In this document: positions 56,800 to 64,000 of the stretch, piece after piece | Layout: each line of letters begins with the position of its first letter | How positions within the stretch are numbered: position 1 is the stretch's first letter | Source: Saccharofermentans sp. | GTDB lineage: Bacteria; Bacillota; Clostridia; Saccharofermentanales; Saccharofermentanaceae | Direction of reading: 5' to 3' | Length of the DNA stretch: 64,000 nucleotides | NCBI GenBank assembly: GCA_016292135.1 | Contig: JAEFAZ010000004.1 | Location: forward strand, 62,001-126,000 | Program-made: the position numbers and the translations under genes | The notes under the pieces: generated by a model | What the model was told of the DNA's origin: nothing | Seen by the model: only the letters and a program-made list of their open reading frames with translations | The model's database searches: none

Positions 56800-57261
56800 T
56801 TATTCCGATATCAGAGCCAGCAGCAGATTCTTCATTATCCTGGCCCTTACTTTTGATCTTGTTTCCGTTTCGACCAGTCCCAAAGCCCTGTCTGAGACTG
56901 CCGACATTATGATTATCGCATCCCTTTTTGTTATGGCTCCCGCGCTTACCGCTCCTTCCAGAAGGATCCTCGCCTGCTGCTGGGTAACCGCATCTCCTAT
57001 CGCGTCGATCATCTCCTTTAAGTACTCGAACTTGTTAAGGAAATCGACCCTCGTTACCGTTATCTGGCCTCCGCCTCCGCGCCTGCTCTCGACTATGTAT
57101 CCCTGCCCCGATGAAAATCTCGTCGACAATACATAGGTGATCTGGGAGGGCACGCAGTTGGCCTGCTCCGCCAGGGCGGATCTGTTGATGGTCGCGATGC
57201 CGTTGTTCTCGTCGATCATCTCTTTGATCATATCTTCTATCACATCTACAAGACGCGCCAT
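56800..57261 (-). CDS. ctsR: Heat-shock repressor CtsR
   Basis: 153 residues, normal CtsR length. MARLVDVIEDMIKEMIDENN opens the DNA-binding part, RSALAEQANCVPSQITYVL is the helix-turn-helix, and ESRRGGGGQITV the beta-wing with its glycine run, which senses heat directly in Bacillus. It represses clpC, other clp genes and its own operon. The promoter just upstream carries a CtsR box, so it is autoregulated. AAAGGAGGCC precedes the ATG. Confidence 0.95.
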   Translation of the reverse strand: MARLVDVIEDMIKEMIDENNGIATINRSALAEQANCVPSQITYVLSTRFSSGQGYIVESRRGGGGQITVTRVDFLNKFEYLKEMIDAIGDAVTQQQARILLEGAVSAGAITKRDAIIIMSAVSDRALGLVETETRSKVRARIMKNLLLALISE

Positions 57262-57281
57262 CGATCAGGCCTCCTTTACAC

Positions 57282-57298
57282 TTTGACTTTCTTTGACA
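57282..57298 (-). promoter_or_regulatory. CtsR box before ctsR
   Basis: The minus strand reads TGTCAAA-GAA-AGTCAAA, matching the RGTCAAA-NAN-RGTCAAA operator except for the first base. It lies just downstream of the -10, over the likely start of transcription. Confidence 0.9.
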
Positions 57299-57303
57299 AT
57301 TAG

Positions 57304-57332
57304 ATTATCCGATAGCCCCTTCTCTTTGTCAA
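57304..57332 (-). promoter_or_regulatory. ctsR operon promoter
   Basis: Minus strand: -35 TTGACA (57332-57327), 17-base spacer, -10 GATAAT (57309-57304). Confidence 0.85.
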
Positions 57333-57456
57333 TCATCACATTTTTCCGGGAAATGAACGGATCTGCACCCGGGGGTGAAGTGCAGATCCGCCAGTCTCTC
57401 TCGTGCGCAGTTTCTATCCCTTGCGCACCCTTATCCACAAACTCTAAAGTAAAGTG

Positions 57457-57924
57457 TCATCCTTCGATCGCTATGTTGCCGGACGGCAGTTCCTTCTTCT
57501 CATCCTTCTTGGGAAGGGTCATCTTAAGGACACCGTTCTTGAACGCAGCCTTGATCTCATCCTGCGTTACCAGCTCTCCTACATAGAAGGTCCTGGTCAT
57601 CGCTCCCTCGTATCTTTCTTTTCTGATCACCTTGCCGTGCTTCTTGCCTTCCTTGTCAACTGACTTGCTGGCATTGACCGTAAGGTAACCCTCTTTGAGA
57701 TTGAGGTTGATGTCTTCCTTATCGAATCCCGGCAGATCGATATCGATCTCATAAGAGTCCTCATGCTCACGAACATCGGTCTTCATGAGGTTGGCCGCCT
57801 TCTTGCCGCCGAAAGGATTCTTTCTTCCGTAAAGAGCTCTCTCGAACTCATCCTCGGGGAAATCCAGATCGTTCAACATTTCATCCATCAGACTTTCTCC
57901 GAAAACATCAGGTAAATACAACAT
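57457..57924 (-). CDS. Small heat-shock protein (Hsp20/alpha-crystallin)
   Basis: 155 residues. The alpha-crystallin domain spans ~45-145: MKTDVREHEDSYEIDIDLPG, FDKEDINLNLKEGYLTVNAS, YEGAMTRTFYVG and AAFKNGVLKMTLPKKD. The C-terminal IxI-like tail is ELPSGNIAIEG. It holds unfolding proteins for refolding by other chaperones. The ATG at 57924 is chosen because AGGAGG lies 8 bases before it; another ATG at 57931 is out of frame. It is monocistronic under a CIRCE element and a CtsR box. Confidence 0.95.
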   Translation of the reverse strand: MLYLPDVFGESLMDEMLNDLDFPEDEFERALYGRKNPFGGKKAANLMKTDVREHEDSYEIDIDLPGFDKEDINLNLKEGYLTVNASKSVDKEGKKHGKVIRKERYEGAMTRTFYVGELVTQDEIKAAFKNGVLKMTLPKKDEKKELPSGNIAIEG

Positions 57925-58024
57925 ATGTCATTCCTCCTTTTGCTCTTCGGGTCCTGTATAACGGGGACTCAAGCTTCTTGTTTTTCGTATAGGAAGGATC
58001 AGGGGATCTTTCCTTTACGGCTAT

Positions 58025-58053
58025 GTTATACCACGCCCGTTAGCACTCTGCAA
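58025..58053 (-). promoter_or_regulatory. hsp20 promoter
   Basis: Minus strand: -35 TTGCAG (58053-58048), 17-base spacer, -10 TATAAC (58030-58025). The -35 and part of the spacer lie inside the CIRCE element. Confidence 0.85.
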
Positions 58054-58066
58054 GGGGGAGTGCTAA
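58040..58066. promoter_or_regulatory. CIRCE element (HrcA operator)
   Basis: TTAGCACTC (58040-58048), nine bases, GAGTGCTAA (58058-58066): a perfect match to the CIRCE consensus. HrcA bound here would cover the hsp20 -35. Confidence 0.97.
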
Positions 58067-58081
58067 TTATTTTGCAGATTT

Positions 58082-58098
58082 TTTGACTTTTTTTGACT
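58082..58098 (-). promoter_or_regulatory. CtsR box upstream of hsp20
   Basis: The minus strand reads AGTCAAA-AAA-AGTCAAA, a full match to the CtsR operator, about 30 bases upstream of the -35. Together with the CIRCE element it implies dual control. Confidence 0.85.
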
Positions 58099-58166
58099 TT
58101 TGCCTCATTTTTCACTCAGATAGCCCTACTTCTCTCCTGCTCCTGTGACACAAAACAGCCTTTCTT

Positions 58167-58286
58167 GTGACGCATGCGTCACTGATAACGGTGAAATGCG
58201 TCATTTTCAGCTGATAATCGGAAAAAGTGACGCAAACCGGGTGTTTTAGTGACGCATGCGTCACAAATCACACTGAATTGCGTCAC
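58167..58286. repeat. Array of GTGACGCATGCGTCAC palindromes and half-sites (82-bp duplication)
   Basis: The 16-bp perfect palindrome GTGACGCATGCGTCAC occurs at 58167-58182 and 58249-58264. Half-sites TGCGTCA lie at 58197-58203 and 58279-58285, and GTGACGCA at 58227-58234. Palindrome and following half-site both repeat with a step of exactly 82 bases. The array fills the gap between the ABC ATPase terminator and the hsp20 control region; I see no gene in it. Confidence 0.85.
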
Positions 58287-58317
58287 TCCGGGAAAAATCA
58301 AAGATGCTGCGGGCATA

Positions 58318-58347
58318 AGAAACGGGGCTGCCCGAAGGCAGCCCCGT
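58318..58347 (-). terminator. Terminator of the ABC ATPase gene
   Basis: ACGGGGCTGCC / GGCAGCCCCGT stem with tetraloop; on the minus strand followed by TTCTTATG. Confidence 0.85.
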
Positions 58348-58374
58348 GTGATCTTTATCTTTCGATCAAGCAGA

Positions 58375-59490
58375 TCAGGAAATGATGCTCTGCTCTGTAT
58401 CCTTATCGAAGATGTGGATACGGTTCGTATCGATAGCCAGGTCAACAACCTCACCGATAGAGGACTGGGATGTTGTAGGATCGACACGGCATGTAAGAGG
58501 CAGGGAAGCGTTAACCGTAACATAAAGATATGTCTCGGCACCAAGCATCTCGACGACCTCGACGTCAGCTGTGAATGCAGCTTCAGGGTGATCGGTAACG
58601 AAGTTAGCTTCGTCTGTGATAGCCTCAGGACGTACACCGAAGATAACTTCCTGTCCGTCTCTCTCCATGACTTCCTCAACTGCATATCTCTCAGGGAGCT
58701 TGATCGTAACGTTCTCGAAGGAGATGAATACGTCAGAACCCTCAACGTTGATAACAGCATTGATGAAGTTCATAGGAGGCATTCCGATGAAGCCGGCAAC
58801 GAATGTGTTAACCGGGTTGTCGTAGAGCTCCGTAGGAGAATCAACCTGCTGGATGAATCCGTCCTTCATAACAACGATTCTGGTACCCATTGTCATAGCT
58901 TCTGTCTGGTCATGGGTAACGTAAACGAATGTTGTCTTAAGTCTGTGATGGAGCTTTGTGATCTCAACACGCATCTGTACACGGAGCTTAGCATCCAAGT
59001 TGGAGAGAGGCTCGTCCATAAGGAAGACCTTAGGGTCACGTACGATAGCACGGCCGAGAGCAACACGCTGTCTCTGACCACCGGAGAGAGCCTTAGGCTT
59101 TCTGTCGAGGAGGTGCTCGATCTCGAGGATCTTAGCAGCCTCAGATACACGGCGATTGATCTCGTCCTTAGTCATCTTTCTTAACTTAAGAGCGAAAGCC
59201 ATGTTGTCACGAACGGACATATGAGGATACAAAGCGTAGTTCTGGAAAACCATTGCGATGTCACGGTCCTTAGGGAGAACGTCGTTAACGCAACGATCGT
59301 CGATGTAGATCTCACCCTCGGTAATATCTTCGAGACCTGCGAGCATACGGAGAGTTGTGGACTTACCGCAGCCGGAAGGGCCAACCAAGATAACGAATTC
59401 CTTATCGGCAACCTCAAGGTTAAAGTCAGATACGGCTACAACGCCGCCGTCATACTTCTTGTAAACATGCTGGAAAGATAAACTTGCCAT
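58375..59490 (-). CDS. ABC transporter ATPase of the MsmX/UgpC/MalK type
   Basis: 371 residues from ATG 59490 (GGAGGTATTTT before it). Walker A GPSGCGKSTT (~37-46), Q-loop MVFQNYALYPHMSV, signature ALSGGQRQRVALG, Walker B KVFLMDEPLSNLD and switch VYVTHDQTEAMTM are intact. The C-terminal ~130 residues (IFGVRPEAI, AETYLYVTV) form the regulatory TOBE domains of carbohydrate importers. It stands alone without permeases, like Bacillus MsmX, a shared ATPase energising several sugar importers; that role is inferred. Confidence 0.93.
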   Translation of the reverse strand: MASLSFQHVYKKYDGGVVAVSDFNLEVADKEFVILVGPSGCGKSTTLRMLAGLEDITEGEIYIDDRCVNDVLPKDRDIAMVFQNYALYPHMSVRDNMAFALKLRKMTKDEINRRVSEAAKILEIEHLLDRKPKALSGGQRQRVALGRAIVRDPKVFLMDEPLSNLDAKLRVQMRVEITKLHHRLKTTFVYVTHDQTEAMTMGTRIVVMKDGFIQQVDSPTELYDNPVNTFVAGFIGMPPMNFINAVINVEGSDVFISFENVTIKLPERYAVEEVMERDGQEVIFGVRPEAITDEANFVTDHPEAAFTADVEVVEMLGAETYLYVTVNASLPLTCRVDPTTSQSSIGEVVDLAIDTNRIHIFDKDTEQSIIS

Positions 59491-59809
59491 AAAATACCTC
59501 CAAAAATCGCCGATGTCCGGCTTTTTCATAGCAAAATAGTACCACAAGCCCTAAATCATTGACTATATGGCATTATCCATAAAAAGGCAGAGGGTATTTT
59601 GGATTATATTTTCAATCATTTTAGTCAGTTTGCACATCATAATGTTTTTCATTTGTGCACCGTGTTCAAAAACATTGCGAAAAGCCCTAATTTATTACAT
59701 TTTCGGGGCATAAAAGCGTTGTTTATCATGCACAATGGCTATTCGGAGTATGATGTGATCAGCGCAAAAAACGGCAGCTGAAGTCATCAGATGAACATCC
59801 TGCGATTTT

Positions 59810-59957
59810 TGCATAAATATTCATTGTTTTTGTATATTTATGCATCATTATCACAGGATACAGAACTTTTGCTCATTATTCTTATATAAATATTCACAAA
59901 CTTTGCATATGCGGGTTGACTTTTGAATATTTATGCATTATAGTGCATAAATCTTGC
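59810..59957. promoter_or_regulatory. Five ARG boxes (ArgR operators) before argC
   Basis: TGCATAAATATTCA or its complement occurs at 59810-59823, 59831-59844 (one change), 59883-59896 (two changes), 59924-59937 (exact, reversed) and 59944-59957 (partial). This matches the ARG-box pattern of arginine repressor ArgR/AhrC. The fourth lies in the argC promoter spacer and the fifth over the transcription start. The rest of the 506-base gap before argC holds nothing I recognise. Confidence 0.88.
59916..59944 (+). promoter_or_regulatory. argC operon promoter
   Basis: -35 TTGACT (59916-59921), 17-base spacer filled by an ARG box, -10 TATAGT (59939-59944), 53 bases before the ATG. Confidence 0.85.
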
Positions 59958-59996
59958 GCTAAATAAATACGTATATATAACAGGAGAAATGACAAC

Positions 59997-61046
59997 ATGA
60001 TCAAAGTAAGCATTATCGGAGCAACAGGCTATGTAGGATGTGAACTCGTACACGGGTTCGCTTCTCACCCCGAGTTCGAACTCGTACACTTAACGAGCAG
60101 GACTTTCGCGGGACAGAAGTTTTCGGATATCTATCCTGTCTTCCGCGGCGTCTGCGATATCGTCCTGTCAGATGATGATGTGGAAGCAGCTGCAGCTGAC
60201 TCGGATCTTGTCATAACGGCCCTGCCCCACGGAGTATCTTCCGCAAAGGTTCCCGCGATCCTCGCAAAGGGATGCAAGGTCATAGACCACTCCGGTGACT
60301 TCAGATATAAGAACGTAGAGACATACGAGAAATCCTATAAGCTCGAGCACCCCGCACCGGAACTCCTCGAAGAAGCAGTCTACGGCCTGCCCGAGTTCTA
60401 CAGGGATGAGCTTCAGACGGCAAGGCTCGTAGCCAACCCCGGCTGCTACCCGACCTGTTCCCTCATCGCTCTCGCTCCCTTCCTCTCACAGGGCCTGATC
60501 GATACGGATTCCATCATAATCGATGCGGTATCCGGTGTATCGGGAGCAGGACGTAAGGCAGATCTGGCTTACTCCTTCTGCGAGACCGACGAGGCTTTCA
60601 AGCCCTACGGCGTCGTAGGGCACCGCCACACGACCGAGATCGAGGAGAAGTGCTCCTTCATCGCGGGCAAGGATATCAACGTCACTTTCACGCCCCACCT
60701 TGCACCTTTCAAGAGAGGAATGCTCGCGACCATCTACGCAAAGCCCGCGGAATGTTATAAAGACGTAACAACCGCATCGCTTTACGGAATCTATAATGAG
60801 TACTATAAAGGGGAGACTTTCGTAAGAGTCCTTCCCGAGGGAACCCTCCCCGATGTCAAGGCCGTCAACGGCTCCAACTACATTGACCTGGGCGCTGCAT
60901 TTGATCCTGCCACCGGCATGATCAAGCTCTTCTCAGCACAGGACAATCTGGGCAAGGGCGCGGCTCTCCAGGCTATCCAGGCTGCAAACTGCATGTTCGG
61001 CCTGCCCGAGGACACGGGACTTAAGAATGTGATCAGAGGTGTCTGA
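59997..61046 (+). CDS. argC: N-acetyl-gamma-glutamyl-phosphate reductase
   Basis: 349 residues. IIGATGYVGCELVHGFASHP binds NADP; the catalytic Cys is in LVANPGCYPTCSLIAL (~149), and GVSGAGRKADLAYSF and GVVGHRHTTEIE are the conserved active-site loops. It reduces N-acetylglutamyl phosphate to the semialdehyde in arginine synthesis. CAGGAG precedes the ATG. First gene of argC-argB-argD-argF under ARG-box control. Confidence 0.97.
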   Translation: MIKVSIIGATGYVGCELVHGFASHPEFELVHLTSRTFAGQKFSDIYPVFRGVCDIVLSDDDVEAAAADSDLVITALPHGVSSAKVPAILAKGCKVIDHSGDFRYKNVETYEKSYKLEHPAPELLEEAVYGLPEFYRDELQTARLVANPGCYPTCSLIALAPFLSQGLIDTDSIIIDAVSGVSGAGRKADLAYSFCETDEAFKPYGVVGHRHTTEIEEKCSFIAGKDINVTFTPHLAPFKRGMLATIYAKPAECYKDVTTASLYGIYNEYYKGETFVRVLPEGTLPDVKAVNGSNYIDLGAAFDPATGMIKLFSAQDNLGKGAALQAIQAANCMFGLPEDTGLKNVIRGV

Positions 61047-61085
61047 CAAGATACTTTTCGAAAAGGATAAAGTGAGGAACAGATT

Positions 61086-62018
61086 ATGGTAAGCAAGAAT
61101 GAGATGCCCGACATCACGGGCGATATGCAGAACATGGTGGAAAGGGCCACTATACTGGCCGAAGCTCTCCCCTACATAAAGAAGCTTAGAGGGCAGACCA
61201 TCGTCATCAAGTACGGCGGAAATGCCATGATCAACGAGGATCTGAAGCAGACCGTCATGGATGACATCACCCTCCTTAAATACATCGGCATCAACCCGAT
61301 CATCGTGCACGGTGGCGGACCCGACATCAACAGCATGCTCAAGACCGTCGGCAAAGAGTCGACTTTCGTGAACGGCTTAAGGTACACGGATGACGAAACC
61401 ATGCAGTACGCCCAGATGGTCCTCATCGGCAAGACCAACAAGGAGATCGTATCCATCCTCTGCGGCAAGGGTGCCAAGGCCATCGGCATCTCCGGCATCG
61501 ACGGCAACCTGATCGAGGCCGAAAAGCTCGACACTGACGCTGACGGCAACCCCGTCGATATCGGCTTCGTCGGCAAGATAAAGAAGATCAACACCAAAGT
61601 CATCGAGATGCTCGCAAACGACGAATACATCCCCGTTATCGCGCCTATCGGTGTCGGATCAGACGGCCAGAGCTACAACATCAACGCTGATACGGTTGCA
61701 TCTGAGATCGCCGTAGCCCTTAAGGCCAGCAAGCTCATGTTCCTGACTGACGTCGGCGGAGTACTTGATAACGATAAGCACATAATCCCCGTCCTGTCCG
61801 AAAAGGATGTCGCCGACTGCATCTCATCCGGCATCATCTCCGGCGGCATGATCCCCAAGATCGAAGGCTGTCTTGATACCGTCCGACGCGGCGTTAACCG
61901 CGCTCACATAATCGACGGCAGGATACCTCACAGCATCATCCTGGAGATATTCACCAAGAACGGTATCGGTACCATGATAGTCAAAGAAAAGAGGGAAAAT
62001 TATGAATATAGAAAATGA
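61086..62018 (+). CDS. argB: Acetylglutamate kinase
   Basis: 310 residues. [46 protein letters not shown] and [11 protein letters not shown] are the amino-acid kinase motifs; [20 protein letters not shown] near the end completes the site. It phosphorylates N-acetylglutamate and is usually feedback-inhibited by arginine when it has the extra N-terminal helix, as here ([19 protein letters not shown]). It lies 39 bases after argC; no argJ lies between. Confidence 0.97.
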   Translation: MVSKNEMPDITGDMQNMVERATILAEALPYIKKLRGQTIVIKYGGNAMINEDLKQTVMDDITLLKYIGINPIIVHGGGPDINSMLKTVGKESTFVNGLRYTDDETMQYAQMVLIGKTNKEIVSILCGKGAKAIGISGIDGNLIEAEKLDTDADGNPVDIGFVGKIKKINTKVIEMLANDEYIPVIAPIGVGSDGQSYNINADTVASEIAVALKASKLMFLTDVGGVLDNDKHIIPVLSEKDVADCISSGIISGGMIPKIEGCLDTVRRGVNRAHIIDGRIPHSIILEIFTKNGIGTMIVKEKRENYEYRK

Positions 62019-63249
62019 TCTTTATCTGATCTCAGATTACGACAAGAAATACTGCATGCAGGTCTTCGGACCCCAGCAGATCGCATTCACGCACGGCAAG
62101 GGCGTATACCTTTACGACACTGAGAATAAAAAGTATATGGACATGATCGGCGGTATCGCCGTAAATTCCGTGGGCCACAGCAACCCCAAGCTCGTAAAGG
62201 CCATCTCCGAGCAGGCCAAGAAAGTCATCCACTGCTGCAACTACTATCTGATCTCACAGAGGTCGGAACTTGCCTATAATCTCTGCAGCAGGAGCTTTGC
62301 CGACAAGTGCTTTTTCGCAAACTCCGGAGCGGAAGCCAACGAAGGCGCCATCAAGCTCGCTCGCGGCTACTTCTCCCACAAAGGGATAGACAAGTATGAG
62401 ATCATCACTGCCAAGATGAGCTTCCACGGAAGGACTATGGCAACGATAACCGCAACAGGCCAGCCCAAGTTCTCCGAACCCTTCAAGCCTGTTCTTCCCG
62501 GCTTCAGGTATGCGGAGTTCAACAATATCGATTCCTTTAAGGAACAGGTCAACGGACATACCGCTGCCATCATGCTCGAACTCATCCAGGGTGAGTCCGG
62601 CGTCCACCCCGCAGACAAGTCCTTCGTACTTGAGATCAAGAAACTCTGCGAGGAGAAAGGCCTCCTTCTCATCATCGATGAAGTCCAGACAGGTATCGGC
62701 AGGACGGGAACCCTCTTCTGCTACGAGCAGTACGGGATCAAGCCCGACATCATGACACTCGCAAAAGGTCTTGGCGGCGGAGTCCCGATCGGTGCGGTCC
62801 TTGCTACCAACGATGCGGCAACAGGTTTCAAGCTCGGTGACCACGGCTCGACATTCGGCGGCAATCCCCTGGCATGCGCGGCAGCAAATGCCGTCCTCGG
62901 GATCATTACGGAAGACCGGCTCTGCTTCAACGCAGGAACGATAAGCGAACTCATCGTAAATAAGCTCAACCAGATCAAGGAAAAGCGCGGCTACATCAAG
63001 GAAGTTAGAGGCATGGGCCTTCTCATCGGAATTGAATTCGATGAGCGCATTATGGCATCCGGCATGAGAGATGCTCTCAGGAACAAGGGCTACCTCGTAT
63101 CCTCGATCGGCCAGTCCGTCATCAGGATCGCGCCTCCTCTTATCATCAATGAATACGAGGCCGGCAGGTTCTGTTCAGCCGTCGATCAGGTATTAAAGGA
63201 AACAGCAAAAGCAAGCAAGAATAAGATAGGATTGGAGCTTAAAAAATGA
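62002..63249 (+). CDS. argD: Acetylornithine aminotransferase
   Basis: 415 residues, class III aminotransferase. [49 protein letters not shown] (PLP-contacting Asp) and [18 protein letters not shown] (PLP lysine) are intact. It converts N-acetylglutamate semialdehyde to N-acetylornithine. GAGGGAAAATT precedes the ATG at 62002, inside the end of argB (17-base overlap). Confidence 0.96.
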   Translation: MNIENDLYLISDYDKKYCMQVFGPQQIAFTHGKGVYLYDTENKKYMDMIGGIAVNSVGHSNPKLVKAISEQAKKVIHCCNYYLISQRSELAYNLCSRSFADKCFFANSGAEANEGAIKLARGYFSHKGIDKYEIITAKMSFHGRTMATITATGQPKFSEPFKPVLPGFRYAEFNNIDSFKEQVNGHTAAIMLELIQGESGVHPADKSFVLEIKKLCEEKGLLLIIDEVQTGIGRTGTLFCYEQYGIKPDIMTLAKGLGGGVPIGAVLATNDAATGFKLGDHGSTFGGNPLACAAANAVLGIITEDRLCFNAGTISELIVNKLNQIKEKRGYIKEVRGMGLLIGIEFDERIMASGMRDALRNKGYLVSSIGQSVIRIAPPLIINEYEAGRFCSAVDQVLKETAKASKNKIGLELKK

Positions 63250-64000
63250 AACACTACATTGACTTTCACGAAGACGTAAGTTTTGAAGATCTTGATAAGA
63301 TGCTCGATATCGCAGTCGATCTCAAAGCGAAAACAAAAGCAGGCATACCTCACCCCATCCTGGCAGGAAAGACCCTCGCCATGATCTTCACCAAGTCCTC
63401 CACAAGGACCCGTGTCTCATTTGAGGTCGGTATGTACCAGTTAGGCGGAATGGCTCTCTTCCTCTCCAATAACGACATCCAGATCGGCCGCGGCGAGACA
63501 ATCTACGATACTGCCCATGTCTTATCCGGCATGGTCGACGGCATCATGATCCGTACCTTCAAGCATTCCGATGTTGAAGATCTTGCCAGGTACGGCACGA
63601 TCCCCGTAATCAACGGTCTCACCGACGACCAGCACCCTACACAGGCATTAGCTGACCTCCTTACCATCAAGGAGCACAAGGGCGGTCTTAAGGGCTTGAA
63701 GTTCGCATACTTAGGTGACGGCAACAACATGGCTAATTCCCTGCTTCAGGCCTGCGCCAAGGCAGGAATGGATGTTGCGATCGCATCTCCTTCTGACTAC
63801 ACCTGCCCCGATAAATATGTTAACCAGGCTAAGAAGGATGCAGAAGTTACAGGTTCCAAGATCTTAATGACGACCGACCCCTTCGAGGCTGCTGACGGAG
63901 CTGACGTTATCTATACGGACACATGGACATCCATGGGCCAGGAAGCCGAGAAGGCTGCCAGAGTCGAGATCTTCAAGGACTATCAGGTCAATTCCAAGAT
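63246..64000 (+). CDS. argF: Ornithine carbamoyltransferase, N-terminal part (cut by window edge)
   Basis: From ATG 63246, overlapping the argD stop as ATGA, the frame reads [20 protein letters not shown] and stays open to the window end (about 251 residues of ~310). FTKSSTRTRVSFEVGMYQ carries the carbamoyl-phosphate STRTR motif, VINGLTDDQHPTQALADLLT the HPTQ loop, and YLGDGNNMANSLLQ the second-domain start. It makes citrulline from ornithine. Confidence 0.97.
   Translation, partial: MKHYIDFHEDVSFEDLDKMLDIAVDLKAKTKAGIPHPILAGKTLAMIFTKSSTRTRVSFEVGMYQLGGMALFLSNNDIQIGRGETIYDTAHVLSGMVDGIMIRTFKHSDVEDLARYGTIPVINGLTDDQHPTQALADLLTIKEHKGGLKGLKFAYLGDGNNMANSLLQACAKAGMDVAIASPSDYTCPDKYVNQAKKDAEVTGSKILMTTDPFEAADGADVIYTDTWTSMGQEAEKAARVEIFKDYQVNSK

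Noticed and set aside
58179..58760. 193-residue frame on the minus strand overlapping the ABC ATPase end
   Set aside because: Alternative frame of the ATPase gene running through its terminator and the palindrome array.
59599..59781. 60-residue frame in the gap before argC
   Set aside because: It needs a TTG start without a ribosome site, in AT-rich intergenic DNA; its sequence resembles nothing.

Overview
The window looks like chromosome of a low-to-mid GC Firmicute of class Clostridia, of the kind found in gut or rumen. The support is a tryptophan T-box leader, a ctsR-mcsA-mcsB-clpC cluster with a CtsR box, a CIRCE/CtsR-controlled small heat-shock gene, ARG boxes ahead of an arg operon, PurF of the Fe-S type, strong AGGAGG ribosome sites and secreted proteins with S-layer-homology (SLH) triplets. 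I see no rRNA, tRNA, CRISPR array, insertion sequence or prophage. Species cannot be fixed from sequence alone.

Layout. 0-4.3 kb: 5' part of enolase, a family 2 glycosyltransferase, an anion-transporter-like protein, and an unrecognised nuclease-like protein flanked by TTGTGA-type repeats. 4.3-11.1 kb: a complete trpEGDCFBA operon on the minus strand behind a UGG-specific T-box and attenuator; a small, apparently frameshifted membrane peptide lies just upstream. 11.4-15.6 kb: a 57-residue protein, a DUF1294-metallophosphoesterase fusion, an MFS carrier, a short structured intergenic unit and glycerate kinase. 15.6-24.2 kb: a 1078-residue SLH surface protein, then purF translationally coupled to a transglutaminase-like envelope protein and two unknown genes, and a radical SAM protein. 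24.3-28.9 kb: trxA with a UPF0251 regulator, dCMP deaminase, a flavoprotein and ddl. 29.0-35.6 kb: a large membrane protein, an EF-G paralogue and a zinc-ribbon/coiled-coil protein. 35.8-40.8 kb: a peptide ABC importer whose two ATPases are fused. 40.8-48.9 kb: a prepilin-like protein, a GH31 homologue that seems to lack both catalytic aspartates, an esterase, a lipoprotein, a leucine-rich-repeat SLH protein and a DUF4143 ATPase. 48.9-52.3 kb: a fused phosphoglycerate kinase-triosephosphate isomerase and a PlsC-like acyltransferase with a zinc ribbon. 52.4-59.5 kb: the heat-shock block and a sugar-type ABC ATPase. 59.6-64.0 kb: argC-argB-argD-argF, running off the right edge.

How the parts work together. 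Two amino-acid pathways are present as intact operons with recognisable control: a T-box sensing uncharged tRNA-Trp, and tandem ARG boxes over the argC promoter. The heat-shock block is controlled by CtsR, and hsp20 carries both CtsR and HrcA (CIRCE) sites. The most unusual points are an McsB homologue missing the residues needed for arginine phosphorylation, paired with a ClpC whose N-domain lacks the usual phospho-arginine-binding glutamates; a probable GH31 pseudo-enzyme; the pgk-tpi fusion; and two intergenic arrays of palindromic units (4.2 kb and 58.2 kb), each made by tandem duplication (72 bp and 82 bp). All family calls are from motifs read by eye; no database search was possible.
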